Shown here in pieces: positions 1 through 5,548 of a DNA stretch of 5,548 nucleotides (positions within the stretch are counted from its first letter, which is position 1; every line of letters begins with the position of its first letter). The notes beneath the pieces were generated by a model that made no database searches, had not been told where the DNA came from, and saw only the letters and a list, made by a program, of their open reading frames with translations. The stretch is from Roseburia_D sp964388945 (GTDB lineage Bacteria > Bacillota > Clostridia > Lachnospirales > Lachnospiraceae): assembly GCA_964388945.1 (NCBI GenBank), contig CAYMCM010000101.1, positions 1 to 5,548 on the forward strand, read 5' to 3'. The position numbers and the translations under genes were made by a program.

Positions 1-628
1 CACCCTTTGCGCGTGCAGTACGCACATAATCCTGTCCGAGTGCATCCAGCATACTGGTCTTGGTCAGACGTGTGATATATGCCATCGGATATAATGCAAG
101 TGAGATCACCGGAAGCAGATAGTTATGTGAATGCGCACTCCATACCTGAATCCATCCGAGTTTGATACAGAACAGATAAAGCAGCAGAGTCGCCAGCACG
201 AAACTCGGCATTGCTGTCATAAGTGTCGTAAAAAATACGATCAGACGATCCGGCCATCTGTTTCTGGTCAGTGCCGCGATACTTCCGAGTACAACACCAA
301 AAACAACGGATATACAAAGTGCCATACCGCCGAGCTTTGCACTGACTGCAAAACTGGTTGACATGGTCTGCCAGATATCGCGTCCGGTCTTGATGCTCAC
401 ACCCCAGTCACCATGCAGCAGGTTTCCCATATAAATGAAATACTGCTCTACCACCGGCTTATCCAGATTGTAACGTTTTTCCAATACTGCCTTTACTTCC
501 GGGCTTGTTGCCTTCTCTGTGTCAAATGGTCCGCCCGGGATCGCATTCATTGCAAAGAATGTGATTAAACTGATAACGACCAGTGTTACGATCGCAAGAC
601 CAATTCTTTTTATGACATACTTGTTCAA
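1..628 (-). CDS. oppB: Oligopeptide ABC transporter permease OppB (N-terminal 209 residues, cut by window edge)
   Basis: Inner-membrane permease that, with OppC, forms the channel of a peptide importer fed by a lipid-anchored OppA and driven by the OppD/OppF ATPases. What is seen: a basic N-terminus, a first membrane helix at about residues 10-29, then the OppB-type extracytoplasmic segment with IPGGPF at 30-35 and RYNLDKPVVEQY at 52-63. Next come SFAVSAKLG at 92-100, membrane helices near 101-120, 129-155 and 171-187, and the start of the cytoplasmic EAA loop with DYVRTARAKG at 200-209, which contacts the ATPase. The family is about 300-320 residues, so roughly one third is missing to the left. 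The start is TTG at 628-626: it is preceded by an AGGAGAGG ribosome binding site 6 bases away, and no in-frame ATG gives the conserved N-terminus. The motifs fit OppB better than DppB, but the transported peptide cannot be read from sequence. It is probably the first gene of its operon. Confidence 0.93.
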   Translation of the reverse strand, partial: MNKYVIKRIGLAIVTLVVISLITFFAMNAIPGGPFDTEKATSPEVKAVLEKRYNLDKPVVEQYFIYMGNLLHGDWGVSIKTGRDIWQTMSTSFAVSAKLGGMALCISVVFGVVLGSIAALTRNRWPDRLIVFFTTLMTAMPSFVLATLLLYLFCIKLGWIQVWSAHSHNYLLPVISLALYPMAYITRLTKTSMLDALGQDYVRTARAKG

Positions 629-634
629 AAAAAT

Positions 635-642
635 CCTCTCCT
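635..642 (-). promoter_or_regulatory. Ribosome binding site of oppB that fixes the TTG start
   Basis: On the minus strand AGGAGAGG lies 6 bases before the TTG at 628-626. The site is close to consensus, which makes up for the weak start codon and decides the start, since the nearby ATG is out of frame. Confidence 0.8.
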
Positions 643-668
643 TAACTTGTAGTATCTTTTTCTTTCAC

Positions 669-686
669 TGTCCGTCTGAGATGTAC
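669..686. repeat. Direct repeat copy 1 (partner at 961-978)
   Basis: An 18-base stretch starting TGTCCGTCTG and ending GTAC. It matches 961-978 at 15 of 18 positions, the first 10 being identical. It lies in the oppB leader, downstream of the terminator-like hairpin. It may be a protein-binding sequence or chance. Confidence 0.3.
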
Positions 687-710
687 GGTTGTCTTTCTTT
701 TGCTTCGGGT

Positions 711-742
711 AAAAAAAAAGTGCATAGTACAACCTATCCACT
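711..742 (-). terminator. Terminator-like hairpin with T-run in the oppB leader (possible attenuator)
   Basis: In minus-strand RNA AGUGGAUAG (742-734) pairs with CUAUGCACU (727-719) across a 6-base loop, leaving one G-G mismatch in the middle. Eight more T follow directly (718-711). This is the layout of an intrinsic terminator, although the stem is only 4+4 bp and so weak. It lies between the oppB promoter and start codon, so it would stop transcription early unless relieved. Downstream ACAACC (692-687) can pair with GGUUGU (734-729), which overlaps the hairpin loop. No known riboswitch or T-box consensus was recognised. Whether it acts in the cell is inference. Confidence 0.45.
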
Positions 743-806
743 CCCTTGTGTCATACCTTCCATCTTATGTAAAATTTCCGCATATCAGGCTTTACAGTCG
801 TGAATG

Positions 807-835
807 ATTTTAAAATGTTTTTTGCAATCTGTCAA
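807..835 (-). promoter_or_regulatory. Sigma-A-type promoter for oppB
   Basis: On the minus strand a perfect -35 box TTGACA (835-830) is followed by exactly 17 bases and a -10 box TAAAAT (812-807, 5 of 6 consensus). Transcription would begin near 800, giving a leader of about 170 bases before the TTG start. The -10 box sits in a 10-bp palindrome, ATTTTAAAAT (807-816). Confidence 0.75.
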
Positions 836-946
836 GGCTAAATTTCGCTTTCGGCATCTTGCATAAACGCCTTTTTTATACATTTTTCGCTAATTTTATA
901 TCGTGTTTTTATTAGTTTTGGTCGTATATATATACACTCTTGTTTC

Positions 947-963
947 ACATTTTCGTAAAATGT
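947..963. promoter_or_regulatory. Inverted repeat resembling a CodY box
   Basis: ACATTTT and AAAATGT are perfect 7-base arms around CGT. Positions 948-962 match 11 of 15 bases of the CodY consensus AATTTTCWGAAAATT. CodY is known to control peptide transport genes in low-GC Gram-positives. The site is about 110 bp upstream of the oppB -35 box, farther than a simple repressor site usually lies, so the assignment is tentative. Confidence 0.25.
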
Positions 964-978
964 CCGTCTGATGCGTAC
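961..978. repeat. Direct repeat copy 2 (partner at 669-686)
   Basis: An 18-base stretch in the same orientation as 669-686, differing only in the middle. It overlaps the end of the palindrome at 947-963 and lies upstream of the oppB promoter, so the two copies flank that promoter. Confidence 0.3.
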
Positions 979-1040
979 ACTCGTTTTTCCCACTCAAATA
1001 CTAGGTTTTGCGTTTTCCGCCCTCTTCCGCTATTTCAATT

Positions 1041-1109
1041 AAAACGGAAGAACTGTGTTTTCCTGATTTTCTCAGTTTGTTCTTCATTCAAACACAATTC
1101 TTCCGTCTT
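1041..1109 (-). terminator. Long inverted repeat downstream of the sensor gene; terminator or structured RNA
   Basis: The arms are 1041-1060 and 1090-1109. Read as minus-strand RNA, all 20 positions pair, 18 as Watson-Crick and 2 as G-U. Read as plus-strand RNA, the same two positions become A-C mismatches, so the structure favours minus-strand transcription, the direction of the sensor gene ending at 1206. The 29-base interior (1089-1061) holds a further small hairpin, CTGA/TCAG around GAAAA, and GTTTG/CAAAC can pair as an alternative, giving a branched shape. Only four T follow the second arm, which is weak for an intrinsic terminator. It could therefore be a 3' RNA-stability element, a small RNA or a dispersed palindromic element. 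Confidence 0.5.
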
Positions 1110-1205
1110 CTGATTGATTTTCTTTTTACTTTTATTCACTTTTTGCTTCTTCTCTTTTTTACTGCTTTATAATAGGAAGAAACTTATCGAAAAAATATTT
1201 TGTTT

Positions 1206-3149
1206 TTATTCCAAAACAAGCGACTTCAAATTTTCTTTTACATGATCTGCCGTCTCTAAGATGACCTGTGCGGAAGCAGATATTTCCTCTGTGGAGGCTG
1301 CCAGATTCTGTGTCCGGTCATTGACCGCATGTACGATCTTCATCAGTTTATCGGCATCTGCCACAATCGCTCCGATCGACGCTAAGATCTGTTCCTGGCT
1401 CTCACTGCTTCGGTTGGCTGTATTTCTGGAATCAGTGGCAAGATTATTGATCTCATCTGCTACGACTGCAAAGCCTTTTCCTGCCTCTCCTGCTCTTGCC
1501 GCTTCTATGCTCGCATTTAATGCCAGCAGATTCGTCTGGGATGCGATGGAAACTACTTCTGCATTGTTCTTTGAGAGCTCTTCGAGCAGCTTTTCAATGT
1601 CACTCATTGCATTGCTTAAGTTTTCACAGAAGCTGAACACTTCCTGAATATCACCGGAAATGCCCGTACTCTCATTCGCATTGTTCTCATTTCCGGCAGC
1701 CATATCATCAACCGACTGGTAAAGTGTCGCAAACTCTTCATTGATCGCATTGACAGCTTCTAACACTCTCTTTCTGCCGTTCTCCACTTCCTGCTTCTCT
1801 GCCTTTACCACTTCTGTCAGTTCTTCTGCGCGGTCTTTTTCGATCTGCACCACACTCTTGACATAATGAATGCAGTTTTCCTTTCGGTTAAAACCATTGA
1901 AAATCGCAGCCGCCATCTGTCTGCAGGACTGATAACCGCACGCTGAACAGTCGATCGTCTGTTCTTTTGCTGTATTTTTGTTCATGGAAGCAAAAATCTC
2001 GCTTAACTGCGCCGCATTTGGCTCCTGATAGGTACACTGTGCCGAACGATCCGTATATTTACGCAGATAGTCAGAGAGATCCAGATCCTTAAACTGCTGA
2101 TTTAACTTCTTCAAACGCTGTTTCGGAGAAAGTTTTTTCGCCCAGGCGCTCATACCCTTGTCTTTTTTCACTTCTTCACGGATCTTAAGCAGTGCACACA
2201 ATGCATCATCTGTGTGCGATTTTTCTTCCTCAACCGCCGTACCGCAGATACATCCGTTGCCGCAGTTTAACGCATCAATAAACAGATATGGTGTCTTGTC
2301 CTTTGCGATCTTATCCTTGTTCCGTTCTAAATACTCATACATATGCTTCTCGCCTTCGATCTGGCGGATAAACACACTCTCTCCCAGAAACCAGTATACG
2401 TTTTCTTTCAGTCCGCCCGGTGTCGGATAGATCGATCCAAGTCCATATTCCACCTCATCCGTTACATTTTCGCCGGAAATATGATGCTCACGGATATACT
2501 TCATCAAATGGTCAAAGGTTACATTATAAGAAATATAGCCGCCATTGTTTTGATCTTCAATCTCCATTTTCTTCGCAATGCAAGGACTTATGAATGCAAA
2601 TTTATCGGTAATCCCCATCTGTTTTCTGGCATAGATCGCCGCACACATCATCGGGCTCTGTACCGGAAAAAGCTTCGGGATCAGTTCCGGAATATAACGC
2701 TCAATGTATCCGACAACCGCAGGACATGGCTGGGAGATCCCACCGGTAAATCCGTAACGTTCGATATAATTCAGATATCCCCATGTGGTAATATCCGCTC
2801 CGAACGAAACACTGATCATACGGTTCACTCCGAGCTTTTTAAGTCCTCCGAGGACTTTTCCGTACTCAGATGGGTAGTTTGCTTTGAATGCCGGCGCGAT
2901 CAGAAGCGATATCCGCTCTCCTTTTTTGAGATCCTCGAAAAAGCGCTCGGTATCATCCTCAAATTCTCTCGCATGGTGCTCACACACATCAAAGCACGCA
3001 CCACAGGCAATACACTTGTCACTGTCTACATCGATACGGTTTGTTCCGTCAACAACATGTGACACACATGCGCCCATACAACTACAGACGCTGATGCATT
3101 TGTTGCATCCAATACACTTATCATTGGTAAATACAAGTGCGTTTTTCAT
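1206..3149 (-). CDS. Soluble [FeFe]-hydrogenase-like sensor fused to a methyl-accepting chemotaxis signalling domain
   Basis: This 647-residue protein has no membrane segment or signal peptide, so it should act in the cytoplasm. Domains in order: (a) a 2[4Fe-4S] ferredoxin module, C12/C15/C18/C22 and C46/C49/C52/C56; (b) an H-cluster-like domain, about 78-320, with PCPA (C142), SPCIAKKME (C190, K193, E196) and NCGNGC (C296, C300), the four cysteines aligning with the ligands of the H-cluster [4Fe-4S]; (c) a small Fe-S domain of the PF04060 type, C401/C404/C409/C426; (d) a coiled coil from about 430; (e) an MCP signalling hairpin whose tip is near 535-566 (SQTNLLALNASIEAARAGEA and following), with E549, R552, E555 and E566 matching key Tsr residues. 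A methylation-site consensus lies at 617-626 with E621 and E622; there is no C-terminal CheR-binding pentapeptide. Inferred role: sensing H2 or redox state and signalling through CheA/CheW. Turnover is unlikely because the proton-transfer cysteine is Pro141. The start is supported by GAGG 7 bases upstream and the ferredoxin motif directly after. Confidence 0.92.
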   Translation of the reverse strand: MKNALVFTNDKCIGCNKCISVCSCMGACVSHVVDGTNRIDVDSDKCIACGACFDVCEHHAREFEDDTERFFEDLKKGERISLLIAPAFKANYPSEYGKVLGGLKKLGVNRMISVSFGADITTWGYLNYIERYGFTGGISQPCPAVVGYIERYIPELIPKLFPVQSPMMCAAIYARKQMGITDKFAFISPCIAKKMEIEDQNNGGYISYNVTFDHLMKYIREHHISGENVTDEVEYGLGSIYPTPGGLKENVYWFLGESVFIRQIEGEKHMYEYLERNKDKIAKDKTPYLFIDALNCGNGCICGTAVEEEKSHTDDALCALLKIREEVKKDKGMSAWAKKLSPKQRLKKLNQQFKDLDLSDYLRKYTDRSAQCTYQEPNAAQLSEIFASMNKNTAKEQTIDCSACGYQSCRQMAAAIFNGFNRKENCIHYVKSVVQIEKDRAEELTEVVKAEKQEVENGRKRVLEAVNAINEEFATLYQSVDDMAAGNENNANESTGISGDIQEVFSFCENLSNAMSDIEKLLEELSKNNAEVVSIASQTNLLALNASIEAARAGEAGKGFAVVADEINNLATDSRNTANRSSESQEQILASIGAIVADADKLMKIVHAVNDRTQNLAASTEEISASAQVILETADHVKENLKSLVLE

Positions 3150-3200
3150 AAAACATCCTCTCTCTCTAGCTATCTGTACATTAAATTTTTATATAATAAT

Positions 3201-3229
3201 ATTCTAGCATATTTTGTCGTTATTTTCAA
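3201..3229 (-). promoter_or_regulatory. Sigma-A-type promoter for the hydrogenase-like sensor gene
   Basis: On the minus strand TTGAAA (3229-3224) is followed by 17 bases and TAGAAT (3206-3201), each 5 of 6 consensus. A TG two bases before the -10 box gives an extended -10. Transcription would start near 3194, leaving a leader of about 45 bases with a GA-rich ribosome binding site. The gene thus appears to be transcribed on its own. Confidence 0.7.
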
Positions 3230-3356
3230 ATTTTTCGTGTTTTTTCGTTCGTTTTTGCACAATTGTATAAAAATCTTTAGACAAATTTTTCTGCATGTTT
3301 CATTCTGCCGACTCATATCATTTTTATTGAGAAAAAAGATATGGAATGTTATTATT

Positions 3357-5213
3357 ATGTGCGGTATTTCAGGTTTCTTTGATGCTGCCGCCGACTTTAC
3401 GGCAAAACAGCATTTTTACGAACAGATCTTACAGAATATGAAGCAGTCACTCCGTTCACGCGGACCGGATGATTCTGGTATTTTCCTCACACCGGACTGC
3501 GGACTTGCCCACACCAGGCTCTCCATCATTGATCCAGCAGGCGGTCACCAACCCATGACAAGGACAGCAGACGGCGGTCGCTGCCATATTGTATACAACG
3601 GTGAAATCTACAATCTCGACGTTTTAAAACGCAGACTTTCCGCGCACGGCTGTACGCCCAAGACCGGCTCGGACACCGAGGTGCTCCTGCTCTCCTATCT
3701 TACCTTCGGCGCGGATTTCATCTCCTATGTAGATGGGATCTTTGCTCTCGCAATCTATGACGAAAACTATCGGACACTCACGCTGTTCCGCGATCCTTTC
3801 GGCGTCAAACCGCTGTTTTACACGATAACAGACAATACCTTCGTGTTTTCCTCAGAACCCAAAGGACTCTTCTGCTTTCCGGGCGTAAAAGCAGTCTTAA
3901 AAAAAGACGGATTAAACGAACTGCTCGGACTCGGACCCGCAAGAAGTCCGGGACACGGAATCTTCTCCGGTTTTAAGGAGCTGCTCCCCGGCACAAGGCT
4001 TTCCGTCTCTCTGGCAGGCATCCATGAAGTTACTTACTTTTCCCTAAAAAGCCACCCGCATGAGGATTCCTATGAAAAGACAATCGAAAAAACACGTTTT
4101 CTTGTGACGGATGCCATCAAACGCCAGATGGTCTCGGATGTACCGATCTGCACATTTTTATCCGGCGGTGTGGATTCCAGCCTTGTGTCTGCCGTGTGTG
4201 CTGCAGAGATGAAAAAGAGGGGTGATACGCCACTTGCCACCTACTCTTTTGATTTTACCGACAACCACCGCTTTTTTCAGGCAAACCGTTTCCAGCCTTC
4301 CGAAGACCGTCCCTACGTGGAAAAGATGACTGCCTTTCTCGGCAGCAGCCACCGCTTCTTAGAGTGCTCAAACCGGACGCAGGCGGATTATTTAAAAAAA
4401 TCGGTGGATGCCCATGATTTTCCCTGCATGGCAGATATTGACGCATCACTCCTTTATTTCTGCGAACAGGTAGCAAAGCATCACAAGGTCGTTCTGACCG
4501 GGGAATGCGCGGATGAGGTATTCGGCGGCTATCCGTGGTTCCACCGGGAAGAATTTCTCTCCTGCGGGACTTTTCCCTGGACACCTTCTTTGGCACCGCG
4601 CATGCAGCTTTTAAACCCGGATCTTTTAAATACCCTTTGCATGGAAGCTTATGTAAAACAGGCATATGACAAAGCTGTTTCGGAAGTTGACATCCTGCCG
4701 GGCGAAAACGAGACTGAAGCAAACCGCAGACGCATCAGTTATCTGAACATCCGTTTTTTCATGCAGACACTCTTAAACCGGATGGATCGCACCAGTATGT
4801 CCTGCGGCCTTGAAGCGCGTGTTCCGTTTGCCGACCGGACACTGGTCGATTATATTTTTAATACCCCCTGGGAAATGAAAGCACGAGACGGCGTTGTAAA
4901 AAACATCCTGCGCCAGTCCGCAAGAGGACTGCTGCCCGATGAGATCTTATTCCGCAAAAAGAGTCCTTACCCAAAAACCTACGATCCGGAATACGAAAAA
5001 CTCTTAACCGGCAGATTAAAAGAGGTTCTTTTTGATTCCACATCGCCGCTTCTGCCGCTTTTAGACCATAAGGCGCTTAAACGCTTTTTAGAGGATCCGA
5101 AAGACTATGGTGCTCCGTGGTACGGTCAGCTTATGGCAGGCCCGCAGATGATCGCCTATCTGCTCCAGCTTGAATATTTTCTACGCAAATACCGTGTCTC
5201 CATTGAACTGTAA
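3357..5213 (+). CDS. asnB: Glutamine-hydrolysing asparagine synthetase (class II)
   Basis: Makes asparagine from aspartate, ATP and glutamine in the cytoplasm. The product is 618 residues, within the usual size range. The N-terminal glutaminase domain begins MCGISGFF; Cys2 becomes the N-terminal nucleophile once Met is removed. This fixes the start at 3357 and rules out the ATG 40 codons upstream, which would bury the cysteine. Glutamine-binding motifs are RLSIID at 54-59, NGEIYN at 81-86 and GSDTE at 104-108, then RDPFGVKPL at 145-153. The synthetase domain has the PP-loop SGGVDSS at 269-275, GECADEVFGGY at 382-392 and RMDRTSMSCGLEARVPF at 475-491. GECAD replaces the more common GEGAD; I recall similar variants in other clostridial enzymes. 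Upstream, only a weak GGAA lies 10 bases before the ATG, and no clear promoter was found in the 207-base divergent gap. The gene is monocistronic, ending at the hairpin at 5235. Confidence 0.96.
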   Translation: MCGISGFFDAAADFTAKQHFYEQILQNMKQSLRSRGPDDSGIFLTPDCGLAHTRLSIIDPAGGHQPMTRTADGGRCHIVYNGEIYNLDVLKRRLSAHGCTPKTGSDTEVLLLSYLTFGADFISYVDGIFALAIYDENYRTLTLFRDPFGVKPLFYTITDNTFVFSSEPKGLFCFPGVKAVLKKDGLNELLGLGPARSPGHGIFSGFKELLPGTRLSVSLAGIHEVTYFSLKSHPHEDSYEKTIEKTRFLVTDAIKRQMVSDVPICTFLSGGVDSSLVSAVCAAEMKKRGDTPLATYSFDFTDNHRFFQANRFQPSEDRPYVEKMTAFLGSSHRFLECSNRTQADYLKKSVDAHDFPCMADIDASLLYFCEQVAKHHKVVLTGECADEVFGGYPWFHREEFLSCGTFPWTPSLAPRMQLLNPDLLNTLCMEAYVKQAYDKAVSEVDILPGENETEANRRRISYLNIRFFMQTLLNRMDRTSMSCGLEARVPFADRTLVDYIFNTPWEMKARDGVVKNILRQSARGLLPDEILFRKKSPYPKTYDPEYEKLLTGRLKEVLFDSTSPLLPLLDHKALKRFLEDPKDYGAPWYGQLMAGPQMIAYLLQLEYFLRKYRVSIEL

Positions 5214-5234
5214 TTTGAATAAATATGCAAAAAA

Positions 5235-5266
5235 GGCAGCCGTTTTTTATATCCGGCTGCCCTTTT
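5235..5266. terminator. Bidirectional intrinsic terminator between convergent asnB and dpaB
   Basis: GGCAGCCG (5235-5242) pairs perfectly with CGGCTGCC (5254-5261) over an 11-base loop. For plus-strand transcripts the stem is followed by C and four T. For minus-strand transcripts it is followed directly by six T (5234-5229), the stronger arrangement. It starts 21 bases past the asnB stop and lies 20-25 bases past the dpaB stop, so one element can end both transcripts. Confidence 0.9.
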
Positions 5267-5285
5267 GATCTTATTTTATCTTGCA

Positions 5286-5548
5286 TTATCTAAAACCAAG
5301 GACTGGCTGTATCTGTCTGCCATCCAGCGCTGCCTCTATCGTCTGCGGAATGCACCTTACATCCGCAGTCAGGGAATTAGGCTTTTTGATCGGATCATCC
5401 TGCCCGAACGGCACGAAATAAATGTGCTTCATATTATACAATGCTCCAATATTTTTAAAATTCATTCCCATCGCATCATTGGTGGAAATTGCGACAATAA
5501 GCGGTCTTTCATTGCGCAGGTGCGCTTTTGCCGCCATGAGCACCGGGG
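5286..5548 (-). CDS. dpaB: Dipicolinate synthase subunit B, C-terminal part (cut by window edge)
   Basis: Flavoprotein subunit of the DpaA-DpaB (SpoVFA-SpoVFB) enzyme that makes dipicolinic acid from a lysine-pathway dihydrodipicolinate intermediate in the mother cell; the product is loaded into the spore core and gives heat resistance. Visible here are the last 86 residues of a protein normally about 200 long. Family landmarks are AISTNDAMG, KNIGALYN, KHIYFVPFGQDDP, KKPNSL and the C-terminal QIQPVL. The reading frame stays open to the window edge at 5548, so the GTG at 5543 and the ATG at 5537 are internal codons, not starts. The stop TAA is at 5288-5286, followed by the shared terminator. 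The gene marks the host as a spore former that uses the SpoVF route; dpaA would be expected further right, beyond the window. Confidence 0.92.
   Translation of the reverse strand, partial: PVLMAAKAHLRNERPLIVAISTNDAMGMNFKNIGALYNMKHIYFVPFGQDDPIKKPNSLTADVRCIPQTIEAALDGRQIQPVLGFR

Larger units (their letters stand above)
629..1205. other. 577-base intergenic region between the sensor gene and oppB
   Basis: This AT-rich stretch has no convincing gene on either strand. Besides the separately listed elements (oppB leader and promoter, palindrome, direct repeats, long inverted repeat), 840-946 and 979-1040 hold only AT-rich DNA with short homopolymer runs and a 12-base alternating palindrome GTATATATATAC at 924-935. 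No tRNA, rRNA, CRISPR repeat or insertion-sequence end was seen. Confidence 0.7.

Noticed and set aside
519..803. 94-codon plus-strand open frame running from oppB into the intergenic region
   Set aside because: It overlaps antisense to the oppB N-terminus, the ribosome binding site and the leader, has no ribosome binding site of its own and no recognisable product.
2343..3062. 239-codon plus-strand open frame inside the sensor gene
   Set aside because: It is antisense to the ferredoxin and H-cluster coding sequence, has no recognisable domain or ribosome binding site, and is Cys/Arg/His-rich as expected of a shadow frame.
3255..3283. TTGCAC, 17 bases, TAGACA as an asnB promoter
   Set aside because: Only about 3 of 6 matches in each box. 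The asnB promoter probably lies in this gap but cannot be placed with confidence.
3327..3355. TTGAGA, 17 bases, TATTAT promoter-like pair on the plus strand
   Set aside because: The predicted transcription start would fall after the asnB ATG at 3357, and that start is fixed by Cys2. It is likely a chance match in AT-rich DNA.
3341..3382. 13-codon frame with three Tyr codons in a row overlapping the asnB start
   Set aside because: It overlaps the asnB coding start out of frame, has no good ribosome binding site and no following terminator, so it does not look like an attenuation leader peptide.
4389..4401. T TTA AAA AAA slippery-like sequence in asnB
   Set aside because: It is in phase for -1 slippage, but consecutive Lys codons are common in AT-rich genomes. 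The zero frame encodes a full normal-length enzyme and no stimulatory hairpin is apparent.
4255..4722. 155-codon minus-strand open frame inside asnB
   Set aside because: It is antisense to the conserved synthetase domain and has Pro/Arg-rich composition without any family motif; a shadow frame.
5286..5543. 85-residue stand-alone small protein starting at 5543
   Set aside because: The frame is open to the window edge and the sequence is clearly the C-terminus of dipicolinate synthase subunit B, so it is a partial gene rather than a small protein.

Overview
The window looks like chromosome of an anaerobic, endospore-forming Firmicute of class Clostridia, probably a Lachnospiraceae-type organism. 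This rests on the 3' end of a dipicolinate synthase subunit B gene (spore-specific), an [FeFe]-hydrogenase-like sensor with clostridial features, AGGAGG-type ribosome binding sites and AT-rich intergenic DNA. The genus is inference.

Layout from left to right. (1) 1-628, minus strand: the first 209 residues of an oligopeptide ABC transporter permease (OppB), starting at a TTG and running off the left edge. (2) 629-1205: a 577-base gene-free stretch. It holds a good sigma-A-type promoter for oppB, a roughly 170-base leader with a terminator-like hairpin and T-run (possible attenuator), a CodY-like palindrome, a short direct repeat, and a 20-bp inverted repeat that pairs fully only in minus-strand RNA, 97 bases past the next gene's stop. 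(3) 1206-3149, minus strand: a 647-residue soluble protein joining a 2[4Fe-4S] ferredoxin module, an [FeFe]-hydrogenase H-cluster-like domain, a further four-cysteine Fe-S domain and a methyl-accepting chemotaxis signalling domain. It has its own promoter. (4) 3357-5213, plus strand: a complete class II glutamine-hydrolysing asparagine synthetase, divergent from the sensor gene. (5) 5235-5266: a terminator hairpin that can serve both strands between convergent genes. (6) 5286-5548, minus strand: the C-terminal 86 residues of DpaB/SpoVFB.

The genes do not form one operon. They are four separate transcription units with different roles: peptide uptake, redox or hydrogen sensing linked to chemotaxis, asparagine synthesis and spore dipicolinate synthesis. 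The most interesting item is the hydrogenase-like chemoreceptor. It keeps the four cysteines expected to hold the [4Fe-4S] part of the H-cluster but has lost the catalytic proton-transfer cysteine, which suggests a sensor rather than an enzyme. The architecture belongs to the broadly known sensory [FeFe]-hydrogenase lineage, so it is poorly characterised rather than certainly new.
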